This document shows, in pieces, positions 46,821 to 64,000 of a stretch of DNA of 64,000 nt. This DNA is from Paragordius varius (taxonomy: Eukaryota; Nematomorpha). The DNA is taken from assembly GCA_964247055.1 (NCBI GenBank), contig OZ176053.1:10540001-10604000 (forward strand), in the 5' to 3' direction. A program made the position numbers and the translations under genes. The notes beneath the pieces were generated by a model that did not search any database, had not been told where the DNA came from, and worked only from the letters and a program-made list of their open reading frames with translations. Numbering within the stretch: position 1 is the stretch's first letter; each line of letters starts with the position of its first letter.

Positions 46821-47364
46821 CACTTCAATTCGAATTGGGGTATCTAAATCCAGACTATATTAAAATTGATATTTTTAAAAAACTATTAAAGGAAACGGTC
46901 CCAAAACGCTCCTATCCTACAAATTATATAAATAAGCCAGAATATCTAAATATAATTTTGTGAAATAAAGTTCTATATCAAACCACTTCGCCATTTTATT
47001 TTACAAAATTTTTGCAAAATTTCGTGGTCATTAAATTTTAAAGGAAAATTACAGCTAATTTTTTAATTCATTCAACATTGATAGAAATAGAAATGGTTTA
47101 TTTTGTATTATTTTTAAAATTAGCCAATGAACACATGTTACGTTGAATAAATTTTTTACCTTTGGGTTTCGCATTATAATAAGTAGTATCAAATATTTTT
47201 GAATTTTATATATTTCGGTTTATTGATGTTATATAAGTGCAAATTTTTGCAATGGGTTTAATTCCTTCCATATTTTTCAAGGTATTTAATTTTAAACAAG
47301 CCTGGGGTATCTAACTTCCCCAATTTTTATCGAAGGACTGAAATGAATGTGTTGTATCCAAGTG
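46821..47364 (+). mobile_element. TTAA-type MITE, copy 2
   Basis: This is 544 bp flanked by TTAA (46817-46820 and 47365-47368). The ends are CACTTCAATTCGAATTGGGG and ...TATCCAAGTG. The body is shared with the other copies. It sits just upstream of PTRHD1. Confidence 0.87.
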
Positions 47365-47610
47365 TTAAATTACATCATATTCGGTATTTTTTATTTTATT
47401 GCCATTGTGGAATATTTATGGATACCAAACGTGTAATAATATAATCAATATAAAAGCTGAATGCGATAAAAATATAAATTTGAACTGAAATTCTGTATTC
47501 TTTGGCTCATTTAAAATACGCTTTATTGGCCCATACGGAAAAATTTTTGTCCTTATTAATGGTCCATACGCAATGCTACCAGGCCCTGATTCTGTGATGT
47601 ATTTATTTAA

Positions 47611-48114
47611 CACTTTGATTCAAAAATGGAATCTAAATATCCCAGACTATATAAAAAACTATTGAAGGAAAAGATTTTCATTTATGCTTCTATCCAAATT
47701 AAAATTAGTTTATAAATAAAAGTTCTTATCAACTACTTAACGCCATTCTATTTTTATAGCATTTCTCCAAAATATCGTGTTAATTGATTCTAGGCCTAAA
47801 ATTATATTTACTTTTTTATAAAATGAAATTTAACATTGATATAAATCAAAAACGTGTTTTTGGTATTATTTTTATATTAAGCATTTGCACACATGTCAAT
47901 TCGTCTATATTACCTTTAAGTATTACCTTAATATAAGATATATTAAGTTTCAATCGAATTTTTTTTATATTTAGGATTAATGTTATATTAGTGCAAACTT
48001 TTGTCATAGCCTTAATTCCTTCCATATTTTAAAATTTTATTTTGAACAAGCGTGGGGTATCTAACTACCTCAATTCGAACCGAATCATAAAAATGATTGT
48101 GATGTATCCAAGTG
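47611..48114 (+). mobile_element. TTAA-type MITE, copy 3
   Basis: This is 504 bp. The left flank TTAA is at 47607-47610 and the end is ...TATCCAAGTG at 48114. The right TTAA is mutated to AATC. It is in the same orientation as copy 2, 246 bp away. Confidence 0.82.
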
Positions 48115-49884
48115 AATCTTATGTATCTATCCCCTATGCAATGTCGAGTCTGTCTTAAAAGCACGGTCCTTAGTACTTCATGAGTTTTTGGGATGAATTT
48201 ATATCCCCGAGAGATTAGTTTAAAATATATGCTTTCTTCAGGGTTTCGGTACATAATACATTAATTTTTTATAAATTTAATGTAAAATAATCCTCTTCTC
48301 AAACTTTTTCGCCGCCATTTATTTCCATTAATTTTTTTAAATCGCCAATACATCGGCAAATAAACATATATTGTGGTTAGAATATGTAAATAATTAAATT
48401 TAATCATTTATGTTGCATTTTATTAGCCAAAATATTTTATAATTTTGAACTCATGTATAGTTAAATTGTGCTTAAGAATTGTTTCAAATTTGCTCTATTT
48501 AATACATTAACATTTTTTCATATAATTAGGTGATTTTCATCAGATCAAAATTTGAATTAAGTATTCGTTCTTTTTCAGATTTTATATAAATAATTTATTT
48601 CAAATATTTATTAATATGTGAAAGCAAAGAAATATTTATATTAAAATTCTGAAGCGATGGAAATGTTCAAGATCATCGAATTAAATAAGGTGTTTTTATA
48701 ATGTGTTAAAGCGTTTCTACTGTTTCCATTATGCCTTAACAGTATAAAGTACCCTTTAACAAAATTTGTTAAAATAATTTTTGATGCATTTTTAAAAATA
48801 TTTTCAAATGAGGCCAAAATTTAGCACATACTTAAAATTTATATCGCTGGATCTCAGCCTATTTGCTTCTTTTTTAAGAATTTTAGCCTACTTTAGAATA
48901 GCTAAAAGATTTGGGGAACACCACTTCTAAAAATCAAATTTTTTAAAAAATATTGTTGCTTTTATATGTGGATTATAATATATATTAAAGTGATATTTTC
49001 TAGAATGAAGCATTGAGCTTTCACCAAAAAATATTATTTAAAAAAATGTCCGCAAACCATTTGATACTGACCACTTACCATAAATGCGTTAATAACTCTT
49101 TTACATCACTGGTAAGGGCCAAAAAAAGTAGCATGATATTTCTGATACATTTTCCTAGAGTCTATATATTAAATCAATTTTTTTAAAATAGCCCGATAGG
49201 AAATGTATAGTCGATCCTATTATAATTTTGAGCCTGACTAACTTGATATTTATTAATTTTAATTTCATAAAAAATATGGTATGGGCTACAAAAATTAATT
49301 TTTACTTTTAATAATGTAGCGATCGAAATACACAGTACACACAAAAAATACCCTTATGAAATATATAATTTTGATAGAATATGTATCAGAAATATAATGG
49401 TGCATTTTTTGTGTGGGCTATTTAAGTTATATGAAAAAGTTAAAATATTTTTGGTAATAGTCTTTATCTTCAAAAGTGAGGGAAAGTGAATTGAGTGAAT
49501 TTATTTTTGATTCCACGTCTCCTATTTTTAGTTTTGCCCAAGTAAGGTCGTCATATTAAGTACCGAGTGAGCTTATGTTTCTCTGATTATGACCAATAGA
49601 ATAGATATCATTTTAGAGTTATAATTATCAAGAGGTCTGCGTTAAATGGACCAGCTCATCTTGTTCTTTTGGCTCTTAGAAAGGGATGAAGAGCAATTTT
49701 GAGAATTTATAGGGATCAAATTGATTATTTATAGAGTCCAAGATTATGCAATTACTTATACCTTTAATATGAAACTGTTAACTTCAAATATTTAGCTGAT
49801 AAATCCGCTAAGGAAGGTATCAATATTAACCCAAACATAGGTCATCTGAAGCATGGAAAAAATACCATGGCCTTAAATTCATAA
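48115..49884. other. AT-rich stretch, no gene seen
   Basis: No exon, RNA gene or repeat boundary could be supported. A more mixed-composition patch near 49550-49800 may be element debris of unknown family. Confidence 0.4.
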
Positions 49885-50623
49885 CACTAGACAACATCTT
49901 TTTCTGTCACACGAATTTTTTGCATTTTCTGATCTTTGCCATTATATTAACAGTATTACTAAAATAAAAATTAAAATTTCACCTAAGAATTTTGTAAACA
50001 CACAAGAAAGTTATTTTGATTAAAACATTTATTTTTTGCTTTTGTATCATTCAATAGAGCCATTTTAAATTTTTTGTTTTTAAAATAATTAACATCCTAT
50101 CTCTGTTAAATATTTTTTTTAAAAATGTTATAAATTTAAAAGACTATATGTTCTTGATCTTATATAACCATTATGTAATAAATTTACAGTTACACTATGC
50201 ATTAGTAACATCTAGTTAAAATAATTAGGAGAATAATGATTTTGTTGAAAAAGCAAACCAAAAGCTTTTTCAAAGATTTTTTATTAAAATTTGTACAAAT
50301 GTAACCCTAATAATTATATTAAAAGAATGATATTTAAATTAATTCGTTGAAAATTTTTCACTTATTTAAGGGTTAAAATGACTATATAAATCCAAATAAT
50401 CACATCAGTTAAAATGAGTAACTATTATTTGAAAGATTCATGCTCTCGCGCTTTTTCGAATGATATTAAATAGATAACTCAATATCTAAAACTTATAATT
50501 TTAAAAATTTCGAGTTTAATGGTGAATCGGGCAATAGAAAAATTATTAAGCGTTACATCAATTTTTTCTTTATACTATTTATGTACTTTAATGACTTAAA
50601 AAAGTAAAATTTGTTGTCTGGTG
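49885..50623. mobile_element. Non-coding inverted-repeat element (copy 2)
   Basis: This is 739 bp with ends CACTAGACAA and TTGTCTGGTG (reverse complement CACCAGACAA, 9 of 10 matching). It is related along its length to 582-1570, but lacks a ~270-bp internal stretch found there. A similar CACTAGTCGACAAATT start lies just beyond, near 50685, perhaps a third end. Confidence 0.6.
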
Positions 50624-51059
50624 TAATAAATATTAAATTTATCAACCTTGAAACGAAATCGCAACTACATTCTTCCATTACACTAGTCGACAAATTTGGA
50701 CTTTGTCGAGCACCACCACTCAAAATTTTAAATTTTGACTAATTTCATTCTAAAACCAAATTTGAAAAAAATTTTGTTCCCCCAATCAGAATTTTAAGAT
50801 ATTACAGGTTTTTCAATCTTTCAAAAACAAGAGAAAAAATTTTATAATTAATAGGTATTCTATCATCAGATTTATATATCAATTAATGAAGCGTTTTTTC
50901 AATATTGAGAAAATAGTACGGGTATAAGAGTAAAAATTTAGTCTTTTTTGAAGCTATAATCAGGTATAAATTTATATTAAAAAATACTAAAAGTATATTT
51001 TGGTTTAAACCTTCGGTTTCAGATAAGCTTTATGTATTTTGTTAGTTTTAGTTATTTTT

Positions 51060-51530
51060 AGTACTTATTAGGGTTTTTCGCTTCGGTTGATTCTTGCAAA
51101 AATTACTGTTAATTATACCTATTGGATATATTTATTTTCAAAATCATTGGATGCGGCATATTTTTGATTTCACATTGCTGTTGAACGACTTTTTATACCT
51201 GGATGGTGGTTATATTACCATGATGTTATGGGCTATAATAGGACCACTTGTATTTTACCTAATCTTCTTGTCCGATTTAATGGTTGAATTTGTCTATCTC
51301 TATTCTCTAAATTAGTTAATTTGACATGTCAATTTTCCTGGATTTTGTTGAAGTTAACTACGTTACATTCTCTACAAGCCTATCCTACACCGGGTTCTAC
51401 GATCATCTCTTTGTATACTTTGCCATGGCATAATTATAGGAACGCTTGTGGAATGTTATTTTGCAGAGCTTATGTGAGACGCCCGGATCTATTACGCCAT
51501 ACTGTAGCCCTTTTAGATTTTTAATATTTT
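51060..51530. other. Unexplained stretch with mixed composition
   Basis: This stands out as less AT-rich than its surroundings. It has open frames on plus (51094-51315, 51321-51524) including a GPLVFYLIFLSDL run faintly like RT motif 5 (GPLLFxxFINDL). I could not place it in any family, and a decayed LINE is the best guess. Confidence 0.3.
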
Positions 51531-52109
51531 TGATTTTTAATCTACGGCTTCTTAAATTTATTTTAATTCAATATTCTTTAAGTTTAACGTACTCTTTTAT
51601 TTAAATAGAATTTTAATTAATATTTAATTAATAAATTGAATATTTTATGTCGTGTAACAAGCCCGCTTGATAATATGTATTTCTCGTGCAAAAGAGATTC
51701 AGCGATTTTGGGCAGTTATTTTTAATAAAAGGATCGACGGCATTTATTTAAAAAGTTTTATTATATGGATCATCAATACATTTTCTGTAGAGTCTTCGTA
51801 AATAAAAAATCTTCCGAGGTTACGTATACTTAAGGCTGGTATATTTGGATCATTTTTGCATTTTCGTTCTAAAATTATGATGAAAATACCTGGCTCTGAA
51901 ATACCACTTGTATCGAGTTGCTCATTTACATATTTAAATAAATGTACACGAAGAATAATTGATTTTTAAAAAAATAATTAAATTTTAGAAGAATCCTATT
52001 GGCGGCCTTATTTTTTGTTTTTACCTCGACATTTGAAATAATATAACAAGATCTAATTATCAAAAAAAAATTAACAAATATCATACAAATTAACCCAAAA
52101 GTTGCAAAC

Positions 52110-52745
52110 ACTACATTAATCATTAGCAGGAACTCTATTGAAACAGTCAAAAGTTACACATATCTTAGGAGCATAGTGCATGATGATAATAATTGTACTC
52201 CCGAGATAAAACGAATGATAGCCATGGCCAAAACGACCGCAAATAATTTAACAAAATCTGGGCATCCCATTATGTTAGCTTAAAAAACGAAAATTCGACT
52301 TACTAATGCAATCGTTTTTCCAACTTTCCTCTACGGGGGTGAATGAAGACTTTAAAAAAATCCGACGCACGGAGAATTAACTCCTTTGAAATGTGGATGA
52401 AACTTTTAAAAATAAAATGGACGGATAAAAATATAGTACTAACACAATTTTGAATAAAATCGATCCCGAATGTCATTTCTCGGAATGTCCATCCGCACCA
52501 AACTATCCTACTTTGGCCACATTATGAGATCTAATTCACTGGAAAAGTCCTTGATGTTGAGTAAAGTTAGCGGTACACGTAAAAGGGGCCGAAGAAGGAT
52601 AAGGTGGATGGACAATATTCAACAAGAAACCCACGCATCTTGGGCTGAACTCAACACTAAAACTAAAAGCCGCAATTTATGGAGAAGTTTTATTACAGTA
52701 TTGCAAAAAGTCGACCTCTACTGTAGCAACACACACACACAATTT
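52110..52745 (+). mobile_element. LINE 3' fragment, RT C-terminal region
   Basis: The translation gives SIETVKSYTYLRSIVHDDNN, EIKRMIAMAKTTANNLTK, TKIRLTNAIVFPTFLYGG, and after frame changes SYFGHIMRSNSLEKSLMLSK, GTRKRGRRRIRWMDNIQQE and LWRSFI. This is the post-RT region of a widespread invertebrate LINE family. It ends in a CA repeat (52731-52741). It is 5' truncated, with several stops and frameshifts. Confidence 0.85.
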
Positions 52746-53593
52746 TCATATAAATAACAATAATTAGTAAAAATATTATAATATTAAATTTGCTATTAAA
52801 TTAAACTGATAAGTGGAATAGAAAAAATTTGATGAAGTGCATAGATAAATCCTTAATTTCTTAAATATATCTGCTATTCATGGAATCACAAATATAGAAT
52901 ATATCACAATTTTTTATTCGAGAATTTGATATTTTTCACAGAAGACAACTTAAATTTACCCCACTTAAATTCCTGTTGTAAACCCATATTTTAACTCCCA
53001 ATCTGGATTATATTATTAACTTTTTCAGATTTATGCATGTAGTATGATTTTAAATAAATAATAATTTAATGGACTAATGTATAGATATGAATTAAAAAAT
53101 GACTATAACCCCCGAAGATATTTAGAAAACTAAATAATTATCAAAAATTGTACCATTTGTAAATAATTTCGAATACGTTTTTATAAATCCAATAATATGA
53201 GTATTGAATTAAAAATGTAACTGTGTTTTCGGAAATATGCCTCTTACCAAAAAAAGTTTACCAGCGGCAAGTATTCTAAAGATTTTCAGATTGTAAAGGA
53301 TGTAAATGATCAAAAATGAATGTGATCAAAAGTAATAATAAATATTATGAAAATTATTTTTTCAACATTTTAAAGAGCCACAAGTGCCTTGGAACACCTG
53401 TTAAACACCCCTGTTATAGAGTCTGAAATGGGACACACCGAAACATGATCCAAATAAACAGTTGATTTTAAAATCAATATTTTTAAGTTTTTGCTGGTAA
53501 TGTAACCTGAAAGCTTACTAAAGTTAATATCTACATTTTCTAACCATACTTAAAAATTAATAGCATATGATATTGCGCGATTTAAGAATTTAA
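52746..53593. other. AT-rich stretch with one dispersed repeat
   Basis: About 53430-53590 is a relative of 19527-19880 and 57852-58155. Nothing else was recognised. Confidence 0.45.
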
Positions 53594-54156
53594 CACTTGG
53601 ATATAACACATTCATTTTAGTCATTCGATTCAAATTGGGGTAGTTAAATTCCCAGGCCTGTTAAAATTAAATTCTTCAAAAAATATGGAAGGAATAGAAA
53701 CCATCTCAAAATTGTTATATAACATTTTTAAACCGAAATATATAAAAAAATTTATTCAAAAATACTTGATATTACTTATTTTAAGCTAAAACCGAAAGGT
53801 AAAAATTGGTCGAGAAAACTTGTGTGCAATAGTAAAATTGAAAAATAATATAAAATAAGCCGCTTTTTCTATTTCTATCAATGATGGATGTAATTTAAAT
53901 AAAAAAATAGCTTATTTACCATTAATAAATGAAGACGATATTTTGCAAAAATTTTGTAAAATAAAAATGGCGTCGAAGTAGTTTGACATGGAGTTTTTTT
54001 TAGAACAAAGTTTTTTAGATATTTTGGCATATTTATATAATTTTTATAAGGATAGTGCATAAATTTAAATTGGGACCGTTTAATTCAGTACTATATTAAA
54101 AATTTTGACTCAAATTTAGTCTGGGGTATTTTGATACCCCAATTTTAATCGAAGTG
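53594..54156 (-). mobile_element. TTAA-type MITE, copy 4 (inverted)
   Basis: This is 563 bp in the opposite orientation to the other copies. TTAA lies at 53590-53593 and 54157-54160. The ends are CACTTGGATA and ...TAATCGAAGTG. It lies 108 bp from the hAT element. Confidence 0.88.
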
Positions 54157-54264
54157 TTAAAGAAAAAAATGGCTGAAAAGTTTGAGAACATTTACACTTT
54201 TAGAGTTTTGAAAGTTATTTTAGTTAAAATTTAATTTATCAATTATTGTTCTCATGTATTTGAT

Positions 54265-57252
54265 CAGTGGTACTCACCAAAAAAATTTGACGGGCCAAAT
54301 AAAATATATTTTTTTTCGAGGGCCATAAACCTTATAATGGCAAATATTCCATAGCATTTGACACATATGCACATATTTATACTCTAAATCAGCACAATGA
54401 ATTTTTTGCGGATCGTATGTTAATCCAACTAAAAACTCGTTTTGCACGATCTAATTAAAATTTAAATATTTTGATATAAACATTTATTTTCATATTAATT
54501 AATAATTTTTGGCAAATTTGGTTTCGCCTCACACAGGCCATTTTTAATACGTCCCATATGATCATCGGTTAAGCGATTTCTGTCTGTATTCTTGATATAC
54601 TTCATTTTTGAATATGCCGTCTCACACTTGTAAGTTGAGGGAAAAACAATTAAAATTAATTGAGCACATTTTTTATATCTTCATATTTATTTGGCACATC
54701 ATCATAAAACTCTGCATATCTTTTTTCTCCACGATTCTCCTAGAATATAGCCTCCACATTGGAATCATTTTTAAAATCTACGGATTCAATGATATGCGCC
54801 TGATCAAAACCGAGTGCTCAAATTGCATATTGATATATCCATATGCCATGGATTTTCAACGAGTTTTAAGCAATTTTTGATATTTGTTTATTCTTAAAAT
54901 CTGAATTTCATCTCATAAGATAAAAATGTTAAATGATTGTCAATTATTAACCGTGGTAAATTCCATATTTTCTTCATGAATCGTTTTAATTGATAAATAT
55001 AGTAATGTTTTATTTATAAAATCTTGGTTATATATTATTATTTTAAAAGCAAATGTTTGATTAGTAAATTGGGTTATTATTTTGCTCCCTAGAGGACTTG
55101 TATTAACAATACCAAGTTTTTAAGTAATGTCACAAAGATAGGCTAATTAAACCCACCATTCATCACTATTTTCCTCGTCAAACTTTCTGTTATCTTTTAA
55201 AAATAATATAATTTCATGTCTTAAAACAAAAAATCTGTTTAATACTTAGGCTTGGCCATCTCACAGCGGTGTACAAACAAATATCAAACTGACTGTGGAT
55301 ATCTTTTAGAAGGTTTTTGAATTTAAGGCGGTTGAATTTGCCACAGATGTGATTAGGAATATCCACAACCGTTTTAATTCCTAAATTGAATGATTCATCT
55401 TTTACACGCGAAACCAAGTTTTGCTGATGAATAAAGCAGTGAAAGGAAATATTTTAATTGTATTTGTTTTTCAAAAGAGCTTTGCTTATCTCAATCATAG
55501 ACAACCATCTAAGCAGATCGAAACCATTTTTTTCATAGATATACCATTATTATTGAAAAAAGTGCTAATTATTCGAGAATCACTTCCTTTCGTGGTATTA
55601 TTCGTTACTAAAATTTTTAAATATTCCTCGTTGATTATGTTGTTTGCAAAATCTCACGAAGAGCGCACATTAAGTTGTTGAACTAATATCAGTGCTAGAA
55701 TCAATAGCAATACACTTATATTTGCACTTTGTCACAACGAATGTTTTGTTAAAAATATATTTAGACATATGTTCAATGCGTGAAGCACATGTTGATTCAG
55801 AAAGTTAAAATTGTTTTGCCTCAGGATTTGATCTTTATTATGGAATTTATCAAATAAAAAATGCAACCAATTATTAGACATTCTTATATTAGTTGGGAAT
55901 CAGTAAACGGTTTTATATTTTTTTGTAAAATATAGCAAATTTTATAAGAAGCTAATGTTACAGCTTTTTCCTGGGAGAAAGCTATGGACATAATAGATTT
56001 TTCTTTCTGGTATAATTCCTTACTCTTTTTATATTTTTCGTTTCTTTTCTCATGATTTTCTGGTATTTTATGAAAATGATGGATTTTAAAATGTGGTTCA
56101 ATATTGTATTTTTAAAATTATGTTGTCCTTACATACGGAGGTAACAAGATTTTCAGTTAAAACGACAAAGAATTTATCTCCTAATCCTTTTTAAAAGAAC
56201 GATTTTCATCGGATAATATACTTTTTTTAGCATTACATGCCATCCTTTAAATTTATGTGTAAATATTATGTAAATTTCTTCAAAAAAATAAGAACATGTT
56301 TTGAATTATGCCATAAAAAACAGGTCGAAATTTAATGGATAAGAATGAGTTTGGATAGAAATGAAAAGAATATGTATATGCAAGTTTGGATGAAAGGTTT
56401 GCTTAACACTTCGATTCAAATTGGGGTATCTAAATACCCCAGACTTAAAAGTTTTATAAAACTACTGAAGGAAACGGTCCCAATTTAAATTTATGCTTCT
56501 ATCCTGAGAAATATAATATAAATATGCCAAAATATCTAGATAAAATTTTGTTTTGAAAAAAAAGTTCCATCTCAAACTACTTCGACGCCATTTTGATTTT
56601 ACAAAAATTTTGCACAATATCGTTTTCATTTAATTTTAAGGGTAAAACTGAAGCTAATTTTTTATATATATTACATTCAACATTGATTCAAATAGAAAAA
56701 GCGGTTTATTTTGTATTATTTTTTAATTTTACAATTTGACACATGTCACGTTGACTGAATTTTTTACCTTTCAGTTTTAGCTTAAAATAAGTAATATCAA
56801 GTATTTTTGAATAAAATTTTTTATATATTTCGGTTTATTGATGTTATATAAGTGCAAAATTTTGCCGTAGTTTCGATTGCTACCATACTTTTTAAAGTAT
56901 TTGATTTTAAACAGGCCTGGGGTATCCAACTACCCCAAATTGAATCGAAGGACTAAAATGACTGTGTTGTATCCAAGTGTTAAATACAATAGAATGCAAT
57001 AAAAATTTCAAATTGAAAAGATAATAGAATACAGAAACAACGTGTGCCAAAATTTTGAAATTATTTTAATGTAGGGAATTTTTCTAATTTTGGGTAAAAA
57101 AAAATTACAAAAATTTTATCTAAAGAAAAATTAATATAAAATAAGCGAAAATTCGTTGTTGTTTTAAAAATTTCTTTAATAAAAAAAATAAGTATCAATA
57201 TAGCCATAGGGCAATTTCGAAGCACTGTTAGGGCCGCGGTTTGAGTACCACT
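54265..57252 (-). mobile_element. Decayed hAT transposon with both ends, carrying a MITE
   Basis: The ends are CAGTGGTACTCACC at 54265 and GGTTTGAGTACCACTG ending at 57252, flanked by TATTTGAT (54257-54264) and TATTAGAT (57253-57260), 7 of 8 identical. Minus-strand transposase fragments appear in order: ESTCASRIEHMSKYIF, SSTDIS, GISMKKMVSICLDG (for CTDGA), NRLKFKNLLKDIHSQFD with AVRWPSLS, and near the C-terminus YSKMKYIKNTDRNRLTDDHM, the hAT dimerisation motif. The pattern is that of GTF2IRD2/ZBED-type domesticates and their parent elements. Several stops and frameshifts show it is dead. MITE copy 5 (56407-56979) sits in its 5' part. Confidence 0.88.
56407..56979 (+). mobile_element. TTAA-type MITE, copy 5 (best preserved), inside the hAT element
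   Basis: This is 573 bp with perfect TTAA at 56403-56406 and 56980-56983. The left end is CACTTCGATTCAAATTGGGG and the right end contains CCCCAAATTGAATCGAAG before ...TATCCAAGTG. Each end also carries an internal GGGGTAT..ATACCCC palindrome. Confidence 0.9.
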
Positions 57253-57304
57253 GTATTAGATAAAAAAAGTCACTTTTACAATTTTGTGACTTTCTAAATT
57301 TTAA

Positions 57305-57851
57305 CACTTCGATTAAAAATTGGGGTGTCCAAATACCCAAGGCAATATTAAATTTGATATTATTAAAAAACTACTGAAAGAAACGGTCTAAATTTAAATT
57401 TTGCTTCCATCCTCATAAAATATATATAAATAACCCGAAATATCTCAATAAGTTTAGTTTTGAAAAAAATTCTATATTACTTAGGCGCCATTTTTATTTT
57501 GCAACATTTTGCAAATATCGTATTTATTTTATTTTATAGATAAAATTAAGGCTAATTTTTCATTTAAATACAATTTACATTGGAAACACAAAAAGTGGTT
57601 TATTTTTTATTATTTAAATTTAGCTAATGCACACATTTCATGTTGACTAAATTGGGTTTCACCAACTAATATCAAGTATTTATGAATAAATTTTATTAAA
57701 ATTTCGGTTCAATAATGTTATATAAGTGCAAACTTTGGCATTATTTCAATTCCTTTCATATTTTTGGAGTATTTAGTTTTAAATAGGCCTAGAGTATCCA
57801 ACTATCCCGATTTGAATCGAAGGACTGAAATGAATGTGTTGTGTACAAGTG
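57305..57851 (+). mobile_element. TTAA-type MITE, copy 6
   Basis: This is 547 bp with TTAA at 57301-57304 and 57852-57855. It lies 52 bp beyond the hAT end. Confidence 0.87.
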
Positions 57852-58155
57852 TTAAAATTGGACAGCTCCAAAGCACGATAGATAATTACAGCTGATAAAT
57901 CCAAATAAACCAAGTTTTTGCTGGAAAAATATAGCATAAAAAATTTAATCATAATCTACAATTTGCCTGTTGATTAACGATTTTAAAAAATTATATAAAA
58001 TGGTGGCAGATGAGTATCTTTTTACAATTTTACTTTTTTAAAATTCTTTTAAGGCGCCTAAATAACGAAAGCACATTTTTAAGCTTAAACTTTACGATAT
58101 TTGAATATATCGCTCTTATAAGACAACCCCAAAGGTAATGGAGTGTTACAATATT
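57852..58155 (+). repeat. Dispersed repeat, copy 3 (relative of 19527-19880)
   Basis: This begins TTGGACAGCTCCAAAG and shares ACAGCTGATAAATCC, CGATTTTAAAAAATT and CTTTTTACAATTTTAC with the other copies. It follows MITE copy 6 directly. Confidence 0.55.
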
Positions 58156-58520
58156 TTAAATCATGCACCTACTCTAGCTTTTGCCAAAAAAAAATATTTA
58201 GCATCTGAGTAAAATACGCGATTTTTAGCAGAGCTTATTATTAAAAAAATGTTTTATATGACTAGCGAACCATAAAAGACGTAAATCCCAAATTGCATTT
58301 TTTAATATGAAGAAATCCATTTACAATTCTCCGCAGTTTTGTCCGACATTATTTGTTTGTAAATCATATTGGATAAAGGTAGATATGTTTTTTATTAGTA
58401 ATTTTTTAGAGTGTATATATATATTTACTATGTTTATGAATATAATTTATTTTCGATATACCTGGATAATGACATATGGATAAACGAAACAATTAAACAA
58501 CCCCTACGCCGAGGTTGATT
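58156..58520. other. Upstream region of the V-ATPase B gene
   Basis: This is the likely promoter and 5' UTR of the gene starting at 58521. No distinctive element was seen beyond AT-rich sequence. Confidence 0.45.
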
Positions 58521-63670
<5,150 letters not shown>

Positions 63671-64000
63671 AAGGAAAAAATTGTGGCAGGAAATTGTCTA
63701 AGAAATATTTTTTGGACCATACAATCTCAAATTATTAATCATAATATAATTTAAATATATAGTTATTTAATATCTTTTTTCCATATATATTATTAATATG
63801 TTGGTGCATTACATATAGATAATACATTTCCATGCTTAATTGATATTTTAAGCTCACACCCATCAAAGGACCATAAAAGAGGTAACCTCATAATATAAAA
63901 GGGAGCTTGATTACTCTATCTTCCAGTAAATTTTATAAATTTGATAATATAAAACATTCCTTTGCATACTTAATGTAATCTTATTATTATTATAAATACC
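63671..64000. other. 3' flank of V-ATPase B
   Basis: This is AT-rich. No canonical AATAAA was found close to the stop. It presumably contains the 3' UTR. Confidence 0.4.

Overview
The window is nuclear DNA from an animal with an AT-rich genome (roughly three quarters A+T by eye). An arthropod is most likely: the V-ATPase B subunit reads [11 protein letters not shown] where vertebrates have DGMNS and carries an insect/crustacean-like [10 protein letters not shown] segment, there is a Zeste-type Myb/SANT gene, and the calcium-channel beta subunit is close to the fly protein. The species cannot be fixed from the sequence.

Eight host genes could be assembled exon by exon from intact splice sites, matching phase and family alignment: GOT1 (minus, 5.4-6.0 kb), a calcium-channel beta subunit (plus, 22.9-32.8 kb, first exon not found), TFIIF alpha/RAP74 (minus, 33.2-41.8 kb) with a Zeste-like gene nested antisense in its 5-kb intron, a STARD5-like START protein (plus, 41.9-43.9 kb), TMX2-like and PTRHD1 (minus, 44.3-46.8 kb), and V-ATPase subunit B (plus, 58.5-63.7 kb). 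Seven models are complete and divisible by three.

The main finding is the introns. Of 54 introns placed, 12 are only 22-28 nt long, in six of the eight genes. All are GT-AG, 11 of 12 end in TAG, and removing them restores the conserved protein exactly. The other introns range from 34 nt to 5 kb. The 33-47 kb cluster is very compact: 35 bp separates the divergent RAP74 and STARD5-like start codons, 10 bp separates the PTRHD1 stop from the TMX2-like start, and convergent gene pairs share poly(A) regions.

The rest is transposon-rich desert. It holds an apparently intact RTE-like LINE with a 13-bp target-site duplication, inserted into an older inverted-repeat element (0.6-5.2 kb). There are six copies of a TTAA-flanked ~550-bp MITE, a decayed hAT transposon with both ends and its 8-bp duplication (54.3-57.3 kb) that carries one of those MITEs, and a 175-bp hAT-like MITE in a calcium-channel intron. 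Also present are a mariner remnant in the RAP74 intron, a foldback element whose inverted arms are 21-bp tandem arrays, a ~310-bp diverged tandem repeat, and several LINE fragments. Most ORFs in the deserts look like chance or element debris.
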